Assembly (NCBI RefSeq): GCF_050410795.1
Contig: NZ_CP191258.1
Coordinates: forward strand, 1,984,001 to 2,048,000
DNA length: 64,000 nt
DNA from: Fontivita pretiosa
GTDB taxonomy: Bacteria > Planctomycetota > Phycisphaerae > Tepidisphaerales > Tepidisphaeraceae
Direction: 5' to 3'
Shown in pieces: positions 53,231-62,756 of the stretch (its first letter is position 1; each line of letters starts with the position of its first letter). The notes below the pieces were generated by a model. It worked only from the letters and a program-made list of their open reading frames with translations, was not told the DNA's origin and searched no databases. The position numbers and the translations under genes are program-made.

Positions 53231-54520
53231 ATGAACAACTCTGACAGGATCGAAGATGCTGTGACCAGGCCGGCAGTAGCGATCATTGCCAACGCCGTAA
53301 CTCCATACCGCCTGCATCTTCATCGACGGATCGTTCGCGAGATTCCGCAGATCGCGCTGAACAGCGTGTTCACGCATGACATCAGCAACTCGCCGTGGGC
53401 GGCCGCGACGCCCGCGGAGATTTCGCCGGTCATGTTCGGCCAGGGCGAATCGTGCGCCCAGCAGGACGATCCGCGTTATCTGCTGCACGAGTGGCGAAAG
53501 GGCGGGCGAATCATCCGCTGGTTGCGAGAGCATCGAGTCCGTGCCGTGGTGCTGCTCGGCTACAACGACTTGGGAAGAGTTCGAATTCTGCTCTGGTGTC
53601 ACAGGCATCATGTTCCGGTGCTGCTGTGGGGCGACAGCAACATTCGCTGCGAGCCAACAGGTGGAGCGCGCGCGGCGTTGAAGAAACTGCTGCTGACTCC
53701 TGTGGTGCGGTGTAGCGACGCAATCATGCCCTGTGGCACTCTGGGCACCCAGTTTTTTCACCGCTACGGCGGCGAAGATAAACCCGTCTTCCTCATGCCC
53801 TATGAGCCCGATTACGAGCTGATCGCCGCGATCGACTCGAGCGAGGCCGATCAGGTCTGCCAGCGCATGGGGCTGCGGCCCGGCCGACGACGAATCGTCT
53901 ACAGTGGGCGCATGATCGGCATCAAGCGCGTCGATCTGCTCATCGATGCATTCGCTCGTATCGCCCACGAACGACCGCAGTGGGATCTGCTGCTGATCGG
54001 AGGCGGGGAACTGAAAGACGCGCTCGTAGCGCGGGTGCCACAGGAGCTTCGGCATCGCACGACCTGGACCGGATTCCTTGACGACCAGCGGACGGTGGCG
54101 GCGCTGTACCGGGCCTCGGACGTGCTCGTGCTGCCCAGTGACTTTGAGCCGTGGGCGGTGGTGATCAACGAAGCGGCGGCGGCTGGGCTGGCGATCGTGG
54201 CAAGCGACGTGGTCGGGGCGGCGGCGGAACTCGTCCGCGATGGCGTCAACGGCTTTACGTTTCCCAAGGGAGATCTGGAGCAACTGACCCAACGCCTGCG
54301 CGAAGTTACCGATCCGGCGAGGATCGACACGCTCAAAGCCGCGTCGCCGCGAGTCCTGGCCGAATGGCGACAGCGCGCTGATCCCGTGGAGGGACTTCGG
54401 CGGGCGCTGATCTGGTGCGGCGTGCTCCCTGCCGATGCTGCCACGGCTGCGGAGCATGTCCGCGATCCTGTTGTTCCCGCTGCCGCGCCGCAAGCGTCAC
54501 CCGGTACGGACCTTACCTGA
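53231..54520 (+). CDS. GT4-family glycosyltransferase
   Basis: 429 aa from ATG 53231 (GTG 53210 is an alternative). The GT-B fold has an N-terminal half VAIIANAVTPYRLHLHRRIV and a C-terminal half with RIVYSGRMIGIKRVDLLIDA, the GT4 hallmark GRMxxxKR, and the E-x7-E motif in DFEPWAVVINEAAAAGLAIV. The C-terminus is Ala/Pro-rich. It probably adds sugar to a surface polysaccharide precursor. The facing membrane polymerase gene is 57 bp away, supporting a polysaccharide cluster. Confidence 0.87.
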   Translation: MNNSDRIEDAVTRPAVAIIANAVTPYRLHLHRRIVREIPQIALNSVFTHDISNSPWAAATPAEISPVMFGQGESCAQQDDPRYLLHEWRKGGRIIRWLREHRVRAVVLLGYNDLGRVRILLWCHRHHVPVLLWGDSNIRCEPTGGARAALKKLLLTPVVRCSDAIMPCGTLGTQFFHRYGGEDKPVFLMPYEPDYELIAAIDSSEADQVCQRMGLRPGRRRIVYSGRMIGIKRVDLLIDAFARIAHERPQWDLLLIGGGELKDALVARVPQELRHRTTWTGFLDDQRTVAALYRASDVLVLPSDFEPWAVVINEAAAAGLAIVASDVVGAAAELVRDGVNGFTFPKGDLEQLTQRLREVTDPARIDTLKAASPRVLAEWRQRADPVEGLRRALIWCGVLPADAATAAEHVRDPVVPAAAPQASPGTDLT

Positions 54521-54577
54521 CCACGATGCGACGCCACCGCGACTTAGCACAACGGACTTGCGTCATGCCCGTGGGGA

Positions 54578-55999
54578 TCACAGATCGCGCAAGGAAACAG
54601 CGGTGCCGAATGGCTGGGGTGTAGGCGGTTGCGATTCGGGCTGATAAGCACCACCCGGCGGCATGAACTGCTCGTCGCGCTGGGGTGTAAAAACTCGCCG
54701 AACCATCAGGAACAGAACCACCGCAATGGTTGGCATCATGAATCCGACGACAAATGCCCGGTAGGTGTTGAAGACCCCGACTCCAATCGCGTAGTAGCTG
54801 GAGAAAAGTACCACGCTGTACGCGGAAATCCCCGTGGCGACCTGATTCTTCTGTTCGAAAGTCAAGCATGACACGAACCGGTAAGCAATGCCCACGGGAA
54901 TGAACCACAGCGGCCCAAACCACTTCCAGTGGATGTACGTGTCACCGAGCATTCCAACGGTGTAGCCCCAGGCTCCGTAGCCGCCGATGTACAATGTCAG
55001 GTCCAGGGTCCAGGCCGGAGTCAGTCCCAATCCGCGCGGGATCGGAAGCTGAAAGAGAATCCAATTCAAGTGCGTCAGCGGGCGGACATCGGCGCGTGTG
55101 ATCGCCTTCATCGACATGGCCAGACTCGTGAAACAGTCGTTTAGTCCAAAGCCGCTGTAAAGAACGCTTGCGGGGTCGAAGATGGAGTACCGGAACAGGA
55201 CCGTCAGGTAGGTGAGCACGTCGCTGTTTCGGCCGTGAATGCCGCGCCCGACCAGGCCGGCATGGGCGCAAAGGGCGACCCAGATCACGGCAGGGATCAT
55301 CACGGAGAGACGAAATCGGCGAACCCGGATCGAGTACGCCATAGCCGCCACGAATACCGCCAAACCGGCACCCCGACTGAAAATCGGCATCGTGCACATG
55401 CTGTTGACCAGCAGCCCGACGAACATCATGACGTAGGTCAGGACAGTGCGGCGATGGGGCTCAGGCCAACTTATGCCAAGCATCGCCGCGTTGAACACGG
55501 AGCCGACGGACAATAACACAGCGGCCACGCGCACTGCTGTATTGCTGTTCAGCGGGATCAGCGGTCCACCTCCGCCGAAGCCCAGCGCCCCCGGTCCTGC
55601 GACCGCGATGAACACTGCGAACAGCGCCCACGTGCCGATCCAGCCGATCATCCGCAGCCGACTGGCATTGACGCGAAACTCGGTTTCCAGATGCATGAAG
55701 GGGACCGAAATCCACCGCCCCACCGGCAGGATCATGCCCAAGTAGAATCCCAGCATGGCCAGGATCGTGTACCACAGCGCCGCGTCGCCGTATTCCGTGC
55801 GGGCCGCGCCGAAAAACTCGGCGCGCCACTCGCCAGGCGCGCGAACCATCGCCTGACCAAATGTGGCGATCCAGATGATCCCCGGCACCACGAATCGCGG
55901 GTGGATCAGCTCGTAGCTGGAGCGCGGCCACTTAAGGAACCCCAGGCAGGCGACCACGGTGCCCACCAGCAGCACATAAGACCATTGCCATTCAAGCAT
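54578..55999 (-). CDS. O-antigen polymerase-like multi-spanning membrane protein
   Basis: 473 aa with about 11-12 hydrophobic segments from residue 8 to 440 and a Pro/Gln-rich cytoplasmic tail. A large loop between segments (about 270-340, YSIFDPASVLYSGFGLNDCF to GLTPAWTLDLTLYIGGYGAW) is typical of oligosaccharide repeat-unit polymerases. There is no sharp motif in this family, so the call rests on topology and on neighbouring glycosyltransferases. It is downstream of the radical SAM gene by 47 bp on the same strand. Confidence 0.65.
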   Translation of the reverse strand: MLEWQWSYVLLVGTVVACLGFLKWPRSSYELIHPRFVVPGIIWIATFGQAMVRAPGEWRAEFFGAARTEYGDAALWYTILAMLGFYLGMILPVGRWISVPFMHLETEFRVNASRLRMIGWIGTWALFAVFIAVAGPGALGFGGGGPLIPLNSNTAVRVAAVLLSVGSVFNAAMLGISWPEPHRRTVLTYVMMFVGLLVNSMCTMPIFSRGAGLAVFVAAMAYSIRVRRFRLSVMIPAVIWVALCAHAGLVGRGIHGRNSDVLTYLTVLFRYSIFDPASVLYSGFGLNDCFTSLAMSMKAITRADVRPLTHLNWILFQLPIPRGLGLTPAWTLDLTLYIGGYGAWGYTVGMLGDTYIHWKWFGPLWFIPVGIAYRFVSCLTFEQKNQVATGISAYSVVLFSSYYAIGVGVFNTYRAFVVGFMMPTIAVVLFLMVRRVFTPQRDEQFMPPGGAYQPESQPPTPQPFGTAVSLRDL

Positions 56000-56046
56000 A
56001 AGACCGGCCCACTCAGTGCCTTCTTCAGCGTTTTCTCACGGTTGGC

Positions 56047-57621
56047 TCAGCGGCCCAGATGTCGCGCCTGACGAAGCGGCAGATCGCGCCGCAACTCGCC
56101 CCTGCCCGTTTGTCGAGGGTCACGCATCTGCAATGCATCTGGCGAGAGGTACGGCCGCACAACCGGCGGGCAGTCGCGCTTGCCAGTGGCCCGCTGGTAG
56201 TCTCGCCACAGCACTTCCGCCGCCTGATCCGTCGCGACCCCGGCGCACTTTGTCAGGTATCGGAACACAAGCCCAATCAACTTCGATAAGGCAATGCCAT
56301 GCGTCTGCCGCCCGGCTGCATCGTACAGCCAGTCGCTGAACCGCAGAAAACCCTCGAATGCAGAAGTATTACCCCAAATCAGCGGGGCAGTTTCGACAAA
56401 ATTGCCGCTGTTGACGATCAGGTCCCAGAATCTTGCGAAGCGGCGCAAACGCTGCATCTGCGAAAAGTTTATCAGCTTTGTCTGAAGAATCTCGTAGGGC
56501 GCGTGGGGACTGTAAACCATCCCCCACTCCGCATCATGTCGCACGATCGGCGTGCCACGCAGCCGCTTCAGCAGCCCAACCTGTATTTCCTGCGGTCCAA
56601 GCGCCACCAGCCGGTCAAAGCCTCGCCCGAAGCTGTCCATGTCCTCCCCGGGAAGACCGACGATCAAATCAGCATGCACATGCACGCCCGTCTCGGTACG
56701 CAGAAACCGCAGGTTTTGCTCAAGTCTGGCGTTGTCCTGCTTGCGGCTGATGCGCTCGGCCACCTCTTCGTTGAAGGTCTGGACTCCCACTTCGAACTGA
56801 AGCGCGCCCGGCGGATACTGCCGGATGATCTGTCGCAGTGGCTCGGGCAGCCGATCCGGGATCATCTCAAAGTGCAGGAACAGTCCTGGCTGGTAGCGAG
56901 CCAGAAAGAACTCCAGAATCGCCCGCGAGACATTCAGGTTCAGGTTGAACGTGCGATCGACGAACTTGAACCGCCGCAGCCCACGGTCCAGCAGTCGCTG
57001 CATGGCGGCCAGGAAATCGTCCAGGGGAACATTGCGCACCGGCACGTCCAGAGAGGACAGACAGAACTCGCACTTGAATGGGCAGCCCCGGGAGGCCTCG
57101 ACATACACGACCCGATGGGCCAGGTCCTCATCGGTGTACAGGTCGTAGGGCAAGCGCAACTGCGAGAGCTGCGGAAGAGCGGGGCAGATCATCCTGTCGG
57201 GCGGCCTGCGGTTCGCCAGAAGCTGTCGGCAAAGTTCCGAAAATGCCAGGTCCGCCTCGCCCCGGATCACATAGTCCGCCATGTCGCAGATCGGCTGCTG
57301 CTCGGTCTCGTAGCTGACCTCCGGCCCGCCGAGGACGACCGTGATATCAGGACGCACCCGCTTGAGCATGGCCACAAGCTGCTCGGACTGAAGGGCGTTC
57401 CAGATGTACACTCCGATCCCAAGGACCCTCGGCTCGTACGACAGGATCGCTTCCAGGATGTCGATCGGGCGCTGGTTGATGTCGAACTCGACGATTCGGG
57501 CCCCGGGGCGCAGCGAGTCGTCGAGATTGGCCAGCAGGTAGCGCAGGCCAAACGCCGCGTGGGCGTAGCGCGCGTTGAGCGTGGTCAGCAGGATGTCGGT
57601 GCGCTGCGACGCGGCCTGCAT
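56047..57621 (-). CDS. B12-binding-domain radical SAM protein (DUF4080)
   Basis: 524 aa. An N-terminal cobalamin-binding-type Rossmann domain (1-140; ARIVEFDINQRPIDILEAIL, VVLGGPEVSYETEQQPICD) is followed by the radical SAM core with C180-x3-C184-x2-C187 (RGCPFKCEFCLSSLD) and VEVGVQTFNEEVAERISRKQ-like and DLIVGLPGED motifs, then the DUF4080 C-terminal domain. It is the family of anaerobic-magnesium-protoporphyrin-cyclase-like enzymes that usually methylate or cyclise unreactive carbons. The substrate is unknown. It is the first gene of a possible two-gene unit with the polymerase-like gene. Confidence 0.88.
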   Translation of the reverse strand: MQAASQRTDILLTTLNARYAHAAFGLRYLLANLDDSLRPGARIVEFDINQRPIDILEAILSYEPRVLGIGVYIWNALQSEQLVAMLKRVRPDITVVLGGPEVSYETEQQPICDMADYVIRGEADLAFSELCRQLLANRRPPDRMICPALPQLSQLRLPYDLYTDEDLAHRVVYVEASRGCPFKCEFCLSSLDVPVRNVPLDDFLAAMQRLLDRGLRRFKFVDRTFNLNLNVSRAILEFFLARYQPGLFLHFEMIPDRLPEPLRQIIRQYPPGALQFEVGVQTFNEEVAERISRKQDNARLEQNLRFLRTETGVHVHADLIVGLPGEDMDSFGRGFDRLVALGPQEIQVGLLKRLRGTPIVRHDAEWGMVYSPHAPYEILQTKLINFSQMQRLRRFARFWDLIVNSGNFVETAPLIWGNTSAFEGFLRFSDWLYDAAGRQTHGIALSKLIGLVFRYLTKCAGVATDQAAEVLWRDYQRATGKRDCPPVVRPYLSPDALQMRDPRQTGRGELRRDLPLRQARHLGR

Positions 57622-57724
57622 ATCGACAGTCTACCTCTGGTGCTCCGTGGTTTCACGGTGCCGCCTGCGCGGCGCGGCTTTCGCCCATTCCTGCCTGTCA
57701 CGGCCCGAGGCTATAACGGAGACT

Positions 57725-58162
57725 GTGCCACAAACTCCCGATAATCTCGCGCAGCAGATCGTCTGGCTGCTGATCCTGGCGATCCCCGTGGCGGCGATCT
57801 CCCGCACGGTCGCCTCCGAGGAAGTCTTCCGCGAGCCGCGCGAGTGGTGCATCCACATGAGCCGAACCGCTCAAAGCCTCTTCGCCCGCAAGTTTTTCTA
57901 CGTCTTCACCTGTGAATACTGCTTCAGCCACTGGGTCACGCTGCTGCTGCTGATCGTTACGCGCTTCAAGCTGCTGATGGACGACTGGAGGGGATACATC
58001 ATCTCCTGGTTCTCGCTGGTCTTTGTCGCCAACGTCTACCTCAACCTCTATGCCCGGCTGCGCGTGGACATCACCAGCGAAAAGAAGGAGATCGAAGCCA
58101 AGGAAAAGCAGATCGAGAAGATCGAAACGGAGCTGAAAGAAGCCGGGACGAGTCCTCGCTGA
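57725..58162 (+). CDS. Conserved membrane protein with C-terminal coiled coil
   Basis: 145 aa from GTG 57725, preceded by ACGGAG. The hydrophobic N-terminal helix is IVWLLILAIPVAAI. A central part, FARKFFYVFTCEYCFSHWVT followed by LLLLIV, carries a CxxC, then a further hydrophobic stretch ends ANVYLNLYARLRVDI. The C-terminal 35 residues are a Lys/Glu coiled coil (KKEIEAKEKQIEKIETELKE). No function recognised. It is divergent from the radical SAM gene. Confidence 0.7.
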   Translation: MPQTPDNLAQQIVWLLILAIPVAAISRTVASEEVFREPREWCIHMSRTAQSLFARKFFYVFTCEYCFSHWVTLLLLIVTRFKLLMDDWRGYIISWFSLVFVANVYLNLYARLRVDITSEKKEIEAKEKQIEKIETELKEAGTSPR

Positions 58163-58296
58163 AGGCGCGCGGGCGGCTGCCACGGCGATTTGGCTGACTG
58201 CTGCAATTGTGCCTGGCTCTGCGTTGTTCGCGGCGGAATGCGGGCGTAGAATCGCGGCCCGGTTCAAGTTTCCTCTGGTTGTCTGTTGAAGGACTG

Positions 58297-60162
58297 ATGG
58301 GGTTGGAAACAGGGATGTGGCGGCAACGACGATGGATTCTGGCCGAGCCCCGTGCCGATGAAGCCCGGCGACTGGCCGAGCATCTGCGGACCTCGCCGCT
58401 GATTGCGCAACTGCTGCTCAACCGCGGGCTGAGTACGCCCGATGCCTGCGGCGACTTTTTGCGTCCCAGCCTCAAGTGCCTGCATGATCCATCGCTGATT
58501 GCGAATCTGCCCTGCGCGGCCCAGCGCATCGCCCGCGCGATTCGCGAGCGTGAAAAGATCGTTGTCTACGGCGACTACGACGTAGACGGCATCACCGCCG
58601 TCGCCATCCTCTGGCACGCGATCAAGCTGCTGGGCGGCGACGTGCATTACTACATCCCCCACCGCATCGACGAGGGATACGGCCTGAACGCCGAGGCGAT
58701 CGCGCAAATCTGCCAGGACGGCGCGGGGCTGATCGTCAGCGTGGATTGCGGCATCACCGCCGTTGGTCCGGCCAAAGTCGCGCGCGATCGCGGCGTAGAT
58801 CTGATCATCACCGACCACCACGAATGGCACGAGTTGGCCGCCCCGCTCACCGAAACTGAGCCGCATCATGAGCCGATCCTGCCTGCGTGCTATGCGATCG
58901 TGCATCCGAGGCTACCGGCGAAGAATGAAGGCCGAAGGATGAAGGATGAACATGCCTGCTCAACTCCATCCATCATCCAGGATTCTTCAACATGCTCCTA
59001 TCCCAACCCCTATCTCTGCGGCGCGGGGGTGGCGTTCAAGCTGGCGTGGGGGGTGGGACTGGCCGTCAGCGGGGCCAACCGCGTCAATGAAGACTTCCGC
59101 AACTTCCTCGTGGAAGCAACGGCGCTTGCGGCGCTGGGAACCATCGCCGATGTCGTGCCCCTGGTCGGTGAGAACCGCGTGCTGGCGCATTTCGGACTGG
59201 TCGGCCTGAGGTCCTCGCGCCTGCCGGGCATCCGCGCGCTGATCCGCTCGGCGGGACTCGACGGACAGAACATCGACTGCTACCACGCTGGCTTCCTGCT
59301 GGCGCCGCGACTCAATGCCTGCGGACGCATGGGCCACGCGAATCTGGCCGTCCGATTGCTCACCGATGCCGACGATGCCGAGGCCGCCAGAATCGCCGGC
59401 TACCTCGAACAGCAGAATCGCGCCCGCCAGGCCATGGAACGCAAGATTCTCGACAGCGCCATCCAGCAGATTCATCAGCTCGGCTACGACCGGGACGAGA
59501 ACCGCGCGATCGTGCTCGGGGCCGAGGGATGGCACGCGGGCGTGATCGGCATCGTCGCCAGCCGCATCGTCGATCGCTTCCATCGTCCAACGATCATGGT
59601 CGCGCTGAATAACGGTCTGGGGCAGGGCAGCGGGCGATCGATCAGCGGATTTCATCTGGCCCGCGCCCTGGAAAGCTGCGGGGAGTATCTGGAAGCCTAC
59701 GGCGGGCACGAGATGGCCGCCGGACTGAAAATCCGCACCGAAAAGTTCCAGGCGTTCCGCCAGGCCTTCGTCGATCACGCAAACGCCAGCCTCGATCCAC
59801 ATCTGCTGGTGCCGGAACTTCGCATCGACGCCGAGGCCGAGCTGTCCCACATGAACCAGGCGCTGGTCAGCGAGCTGGCCCGGCTTGGCCCGTTCGGACA
59901 CGCGAATCCCCGGCCGCTGCTGTGTTGCCGCGGCTTGACGCTGGCGGGCGCGCCGCGACGCGTCGGCAAGAGCGGCGATCATCTCCAGCTCTTCGTCCGA
60001 CAGGCAGATACCTGCATGAAGTGTATTGCCTTCGGCGCCGGCGAATTGTTCGACAAGCTTCGCGCAGGTATGAGAATCGACCTGGCGGTCGAACCGCAGC
60101 TCAACGAATTCAACGGGCGCGTGAGCGTGGAACTGGCCGTGAAGGACATCCAGATCGCCTGA
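58297..60162 (+). CDS. recJ: Single-stranded DNA-specific exonuclease RecJ
   Basis: 621 aa. The DHH phosphoesterase core includes IVVYGDYDVDGITAVAILWH (D93, D95, D97), VSVDCGITAVGPAKVARDRG and LIITDHHEWHE (DHH 173-175), then the DHHA1 domain with GAEGWHAGVIGIVASRIVDR and GGHEMAAGLKI, and a C-terminal OB domain. It degrades single-stranded DNA 5' to 3' in recombination and mismatch repair. Residues about 208-233 (between HPRLP and NPYLCGAGVAFKL) are an extra segment encoded by a repeat insertion. ATG 58297 has GAAGGA upstream; 58315 is an alternative. Confidence 0.93.
   Translation: MGLETGMWRQRRWILAEPRADEARRLAEHLRTSPLIAQLLLNRGLSTPDACGDFLRPSLKCLHDPSLIANLPCAAQRIARAIREREKIVVYGDYDVDGITAVAILWHAIKLLGGDVHYYIPHRIDEGYGLNAEAIAQICQDGAGLIVSVDCGITAVGPAKVARDRGVDLIITDHHEWHELAAPLTETEPHHEPILPACYAIVHPRLPAKNEGRRMKDEHACSTPSIIQDSSTCSYPNPYLCGAGVAFKLAWGVGLAVSGANRVNEDFRNFLVEATALAALGTIADVVPLVGENRVLAHFGLVGLRSSRLPGIRALIRSAGLDGQNIDCYHAGFLLAPRLNACGRMGHANLAVRLLTDADDAEAARIAGYLEQQNRARQAMERKILDSAIQQIHQLGYDRDENRAIVLGAEGWHAGVIGIVASRIVDRFHRPTIMVALNNGLGQGSGRSISGFHLARALESCGEYLEAYGGHEMAAGLKIRTEKFQAFRQAFVDHANASLDPHLLVPELRIDAEAELSHMNQALVSELARLGPFGHANPRPLLCCRGLTLAGAPRRVGKSGDHLQLFVRQADTCMKCIAFGAGELFDKLRAGMRIDLAVEPQLNEFNGRVSVELAVKDIQIA
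58920..58988. repeat. In-frame inverted-repeat insertion inside recJ
   Basis: The segment opens with GAAGAAT and GGATGAAGGATG units and closes with their inverted counterparts (CATCCATCATCC, ATTCTTC). It keeps the reading frame and adds a charged, Ser/Thr-rich loop to the protein. It resembles a palindromic intergenic repeat that has inserted into a coding region. Confidence 0.6.
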
Positions 60163-60237
60163 GGCGCCTTCCGCACAGAACAGATCACCCCTGCCCCCGG
60201 ATCGGCTTTGGCACACTTCTTCGATCGCGGTGAGACC

Positions 60238-61890
60238 CTACGCGGTCGGAGGCTGCTGCTGTTGCTGATCTTCCTGGGTCGGCGGCGGCGCGGAAGGCGC
60301 GGCTGAGGTCGAGGGGCTGGCGGGCGTCTCGCTCGCCGACGCGCTCACCGTCGCCGTCGAACTCGCCGGCGCCGCCTCGGCAAAGTCCTCCTCCGTCTGC
60401 TCCAGGTACACGTCGTCCATCTCGGTGGCGTCAACCTCGTGACGCATCAGGATGTAAATCACCGTGTTGGCCGAAAAATAGAAGCTGATCGCGAACGCCC
60501 CCAGCATTCCGATCGTCAGGTAGTTCCAGAACGCCAGCAGGAACGCGGTCACGTCCTGAGTTCCGCTGAGCGTGAAAAAGTCGATGTCGTAGCTCAGTCG
60601 CGTGGCGGTCAGGGGGTTGGGCCACATCACGTTCAGCAGCGGTTCGGTGCTCGGCGCGTCGCGGAAGATCAGCAGACCCACAAAATAGTGGGTCAGTGAA
60701 AGCATCAGCTTGATGAAGTAGCGGACAAATACGTAACAGAGCGTGCCGTAAATGCCAGCGACAATGGTGTAGAACAGCAACCGCCAGGGACGGGCGTACA
60801 GGTAGCTGAAACTGCGGGAGATCGCGTCGAAGCTGTCGGAGCCTTCGACGGCGATCGTCGGGTACATCAGGTTGAACCCGCCGACCAGACCCAGCAGGAC
60901 CAGCGTCATGATGAACCCGGCCGCCAGCGCCATGAAGAACAGCACCGCCGCGATGATATCCAGCACCGGGACGTTGAACAGCAGCCCGCCGAGCGTCACC
61001 AGCAACCCCACCACCACGATGATCAGCAGCGGAATGATCGGCGCCGAGAGAAACGAGAGGAACTTGGCGGTGGAGAAACTGAGGGCCTGACGGAAGCTGA
61101 GCTTCTCATCCCGCGCGACCTGAACGGCGGCGATGCGCGCGATCGCCCCGCCGAAGATCGCCCAGATCACCAGCAGGTAGACAAAGAAGATCGTGAAGAA
61201 GACCGGGTGATAGCGCATCGCCCACGAGGGAGCAATCGTCAGGAAGTTGATGAAGGTGTCGAATACGCCGCCCTTGCCGATGAACTGTGCTTCGCGGGCG
61301 CGGCGAACCAGCCGGTACATCTCCCCAAGCTGCGCCTCAAAGAAGCTCGCGAACAGCCCCACACCCTCGATGGCGCGGTATTGTTCCCACTCGGCCACGG
61401 CCCGCTCGTAGGCGGCGCGGATGCTGGCGTCGCGCTCATGTGCGGCGCGGTCCTTCTGCTCGGGAGTGTTCTTCGGCGCCGCCTCGTACGCCTTCAGCGC
61501 CGCCTCGCGGGCGCGTGCCCGCTCATCCAGGATGAACTGCTTGATGTCTGCCAGACTGCCCTGCGGTTTGCCGATCGCCGCCAGCTTGGCCTCGTAGGCG
61601 CTGCGAATGCTCTGCCTGTGCTCATCCAGACGTCGCTGGAACTGTCCTCGCAGATCCGAGTCGATTCGCGCTTCGCGGTACAGTTCAACTTCACCTGGAA
61701 CTGCGCGATATCGATCGAGCCAGATCGCGTCCATGAAACGTCCGCCGGCGTAGATCAGCAGCAGCGCCAGCAGCGCCAACACGAGCTTGGAAGGGTGAAT
61801 CGCGATTCGAAAACTGCGAAAAATCTGCGTGAAGGGGAAGGTCGATTTCCAGTCGATGCCACGGACCACCTGCGGTTCACCGTCCGCCAT
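60238..61890 (-). CDS. Large multi-spanning membrane protein, planctomycete-type, function unknown
   Basis: 550 aa. A first hydrophobic segment (LVLALLALLLIYAGG, 36-50) is followed by a long extracytoplasmic-looking helical region rich in Ala, Arg and Glu (60-190). Then come five or six membrane segments (about 220-340, 370-400 and 450-480) and a disordered Ala/Ser/Pro/Gln-rich C-terminus. Coding quality is clear (no breaks over 1.6 kb, Arg/Ala bias like its neighbours). No family or enzyme motif recognised. It reads convergently with recJ, with a gap of 75 bp. Confidence 0.8.
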   Translation of the reverse strand: MADGEPQVVRGIDWKSTFPFTQIFRSFRIAIHPSKLVLALLALLLIYAGGRFMDAIWLDRYRAVPGEVELYREARIDSDLRGQFQRRLDEHRQSIRSAYEAKLAAIGKPQGSLADIKQFILDERARAREAALKAYEAAPKNTPEQKDRAAHERDASIRAAYERAVAEWEQYRAIEGVGLFASFFEAQLGEMYRLVRRAREAQFIGKGGVFDTFINFLTIAPSWAMRYHPVFFTIFFVYLLVIWAIFGGAIARIAAVQVARDEKLSFRQALSFSTAKFLSFLSAPIIPLLIIVVVGLLVTLGGLLFNVPVLDIIAAVLFFMALAAGFIMTLVLLGLVGGFNLMYPTIAVEGSDSFDAISRSFSYLYARPWRLLFYTIVAGIYGTLCYVFVRYFIKLMLSLTHYFVGLLIFRDAPSTEPLLNVMWPNPLTATRLSYDIDFFTLSGTQDVTAFLLAFWNYLTIGMLGAFAISFYFSANTVIYILMRHEVDATEMDDVYLEQTEEDFAEAAPASSTATVSASASETPASPSTSAAPSAPPPTQEDQQQQQPPTA

Positions 61891-62100
61891 GTCGTGCCTC
61901 GCTTTTCCCTTTCGGGCTGTTCGGCCCCTGTTTTGATCGCCGTTGGATCCCTCAACGAGGTCGGATCATGCCGGGGCATACCCGCAGCACAGCCACCGAG
62001 AGCCGCAAAACGCCCTGGCCCCGCGCACTCCAACGGTCTGCGAGCGGCATTATAGTCCCATGCAATTATCTGGCAAATTGCGCAATTCGATCACAACCGC

Positions 62101-62316
62101 TCAGTCGTCTCCGGAATTGTCGGGCGGTTGGCGCTGCGCTGGCGGCTCGTCAGGCAATGGCGGCGACTCATCCGGGTCGCAGACCGGGATCTGATACTTT
62201 CCGCTCAGCCATCGGCCCAGATCGATCAGCCGGCAACGATCCGAGCAGAAGGGATAGGTCTTCGGCTTGTCCGGGCCTTCGTCGGCAACCGGTTTTTTGC
62301 AGATCGGACAGCGCAT
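62101..62316 (-). CDS. yacG: DNA gyrase inhibitor YacG-like zinc protein
   Basis: 71 aa. The sequence MRCPICKKPV and later YPFCSDRCRLIDLGRWLSGK, then YQIP gives the YacG zinc ribbon C-x2-C and C-x3-C, with the conserved DLGRW and Y. The C-terminus is Pro/Asp-rich. In E. coli it inhibits GyrB. ATG 62316 gives the exact family length. It is the last gene of the dnaJ-grpE-fmdB series on this strand. Confidence 0.9.
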   Translation of the reverse strand: MRCPICKKPVADEGPDKPKTYPFCSDRCRLIDLGRWLSGKYQIPVCDPDESPPLPDEPPAQRQPPDNSGDD

Positions 62317-62390
62317 GGCATGGCTCTGCTGCAAAGATCGCGCAGCGTGGCGGTGAGCATCAGGCCCGTAGCGGCACTGTCGCGATGCGG

Positions 62391-62708
62391 CTACGAGCCT
62401 GACCTGGAGGATCTGCCTTTGGCCGCCGCGCCGGACGAGGAGGATTTCGGCGCCCCGCCGGAGGCTTTGCCGTCGGAGCCGGCTGCGCCGCCGCCGTCCG
62501 CTTTGGCGGCGCTCTTGTAGCTCTCGGAGCGGTAGTCGGTGATGTAGAACCCGCTGCCCTTGAAGATCAGCCCCCCGCCGCCGCCAAGCAGACGCCGCAC
62601 CCGGTTCTGCGCGCACGCCGGGCACTTGCGGATCGGCGCCGCAGTGATCGACTGAAACCTCTCGAACCCGTGTCCACACGCTTCGCACTTGTACTCGTAC
62701 GTTGGCAT
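62391..62708 (-). CDS. FmdB family zinc-ribbon protein, second paralogue
   Basis: 105 aa. It begins MPTYEYKCEACGHGFERFQS with CxxC (residues 8-11) and a second CxxC, RKCPACAQNRVRRLLGGGGG, followed by FKGSGFYITDYRS, the typical FmdB tail. The C-terminus is a Ser/Ala/Gly/Lys-rich linker. ATG 62714 and 62720 are alternative starts. It lies between grpE and yacG; the paralogue at 20540 diverges after the zinc ribbon. Confidence 0.88.
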   Translation of the reverse strand: MPTYEYKCEACGHGFERFQSITAAPIRKCPACAQNRVRRLLGGGGGLIFKGSGFYITDYRSESYKSAAKADGGGAAGSDGKASGGAPKSSSSGAAAKGRSSRSGS

Positions 62709-62756
62709 AGGCATCACCAATGAACCGCAAATCTCCGGCCAACAGGCCGGCTGACT

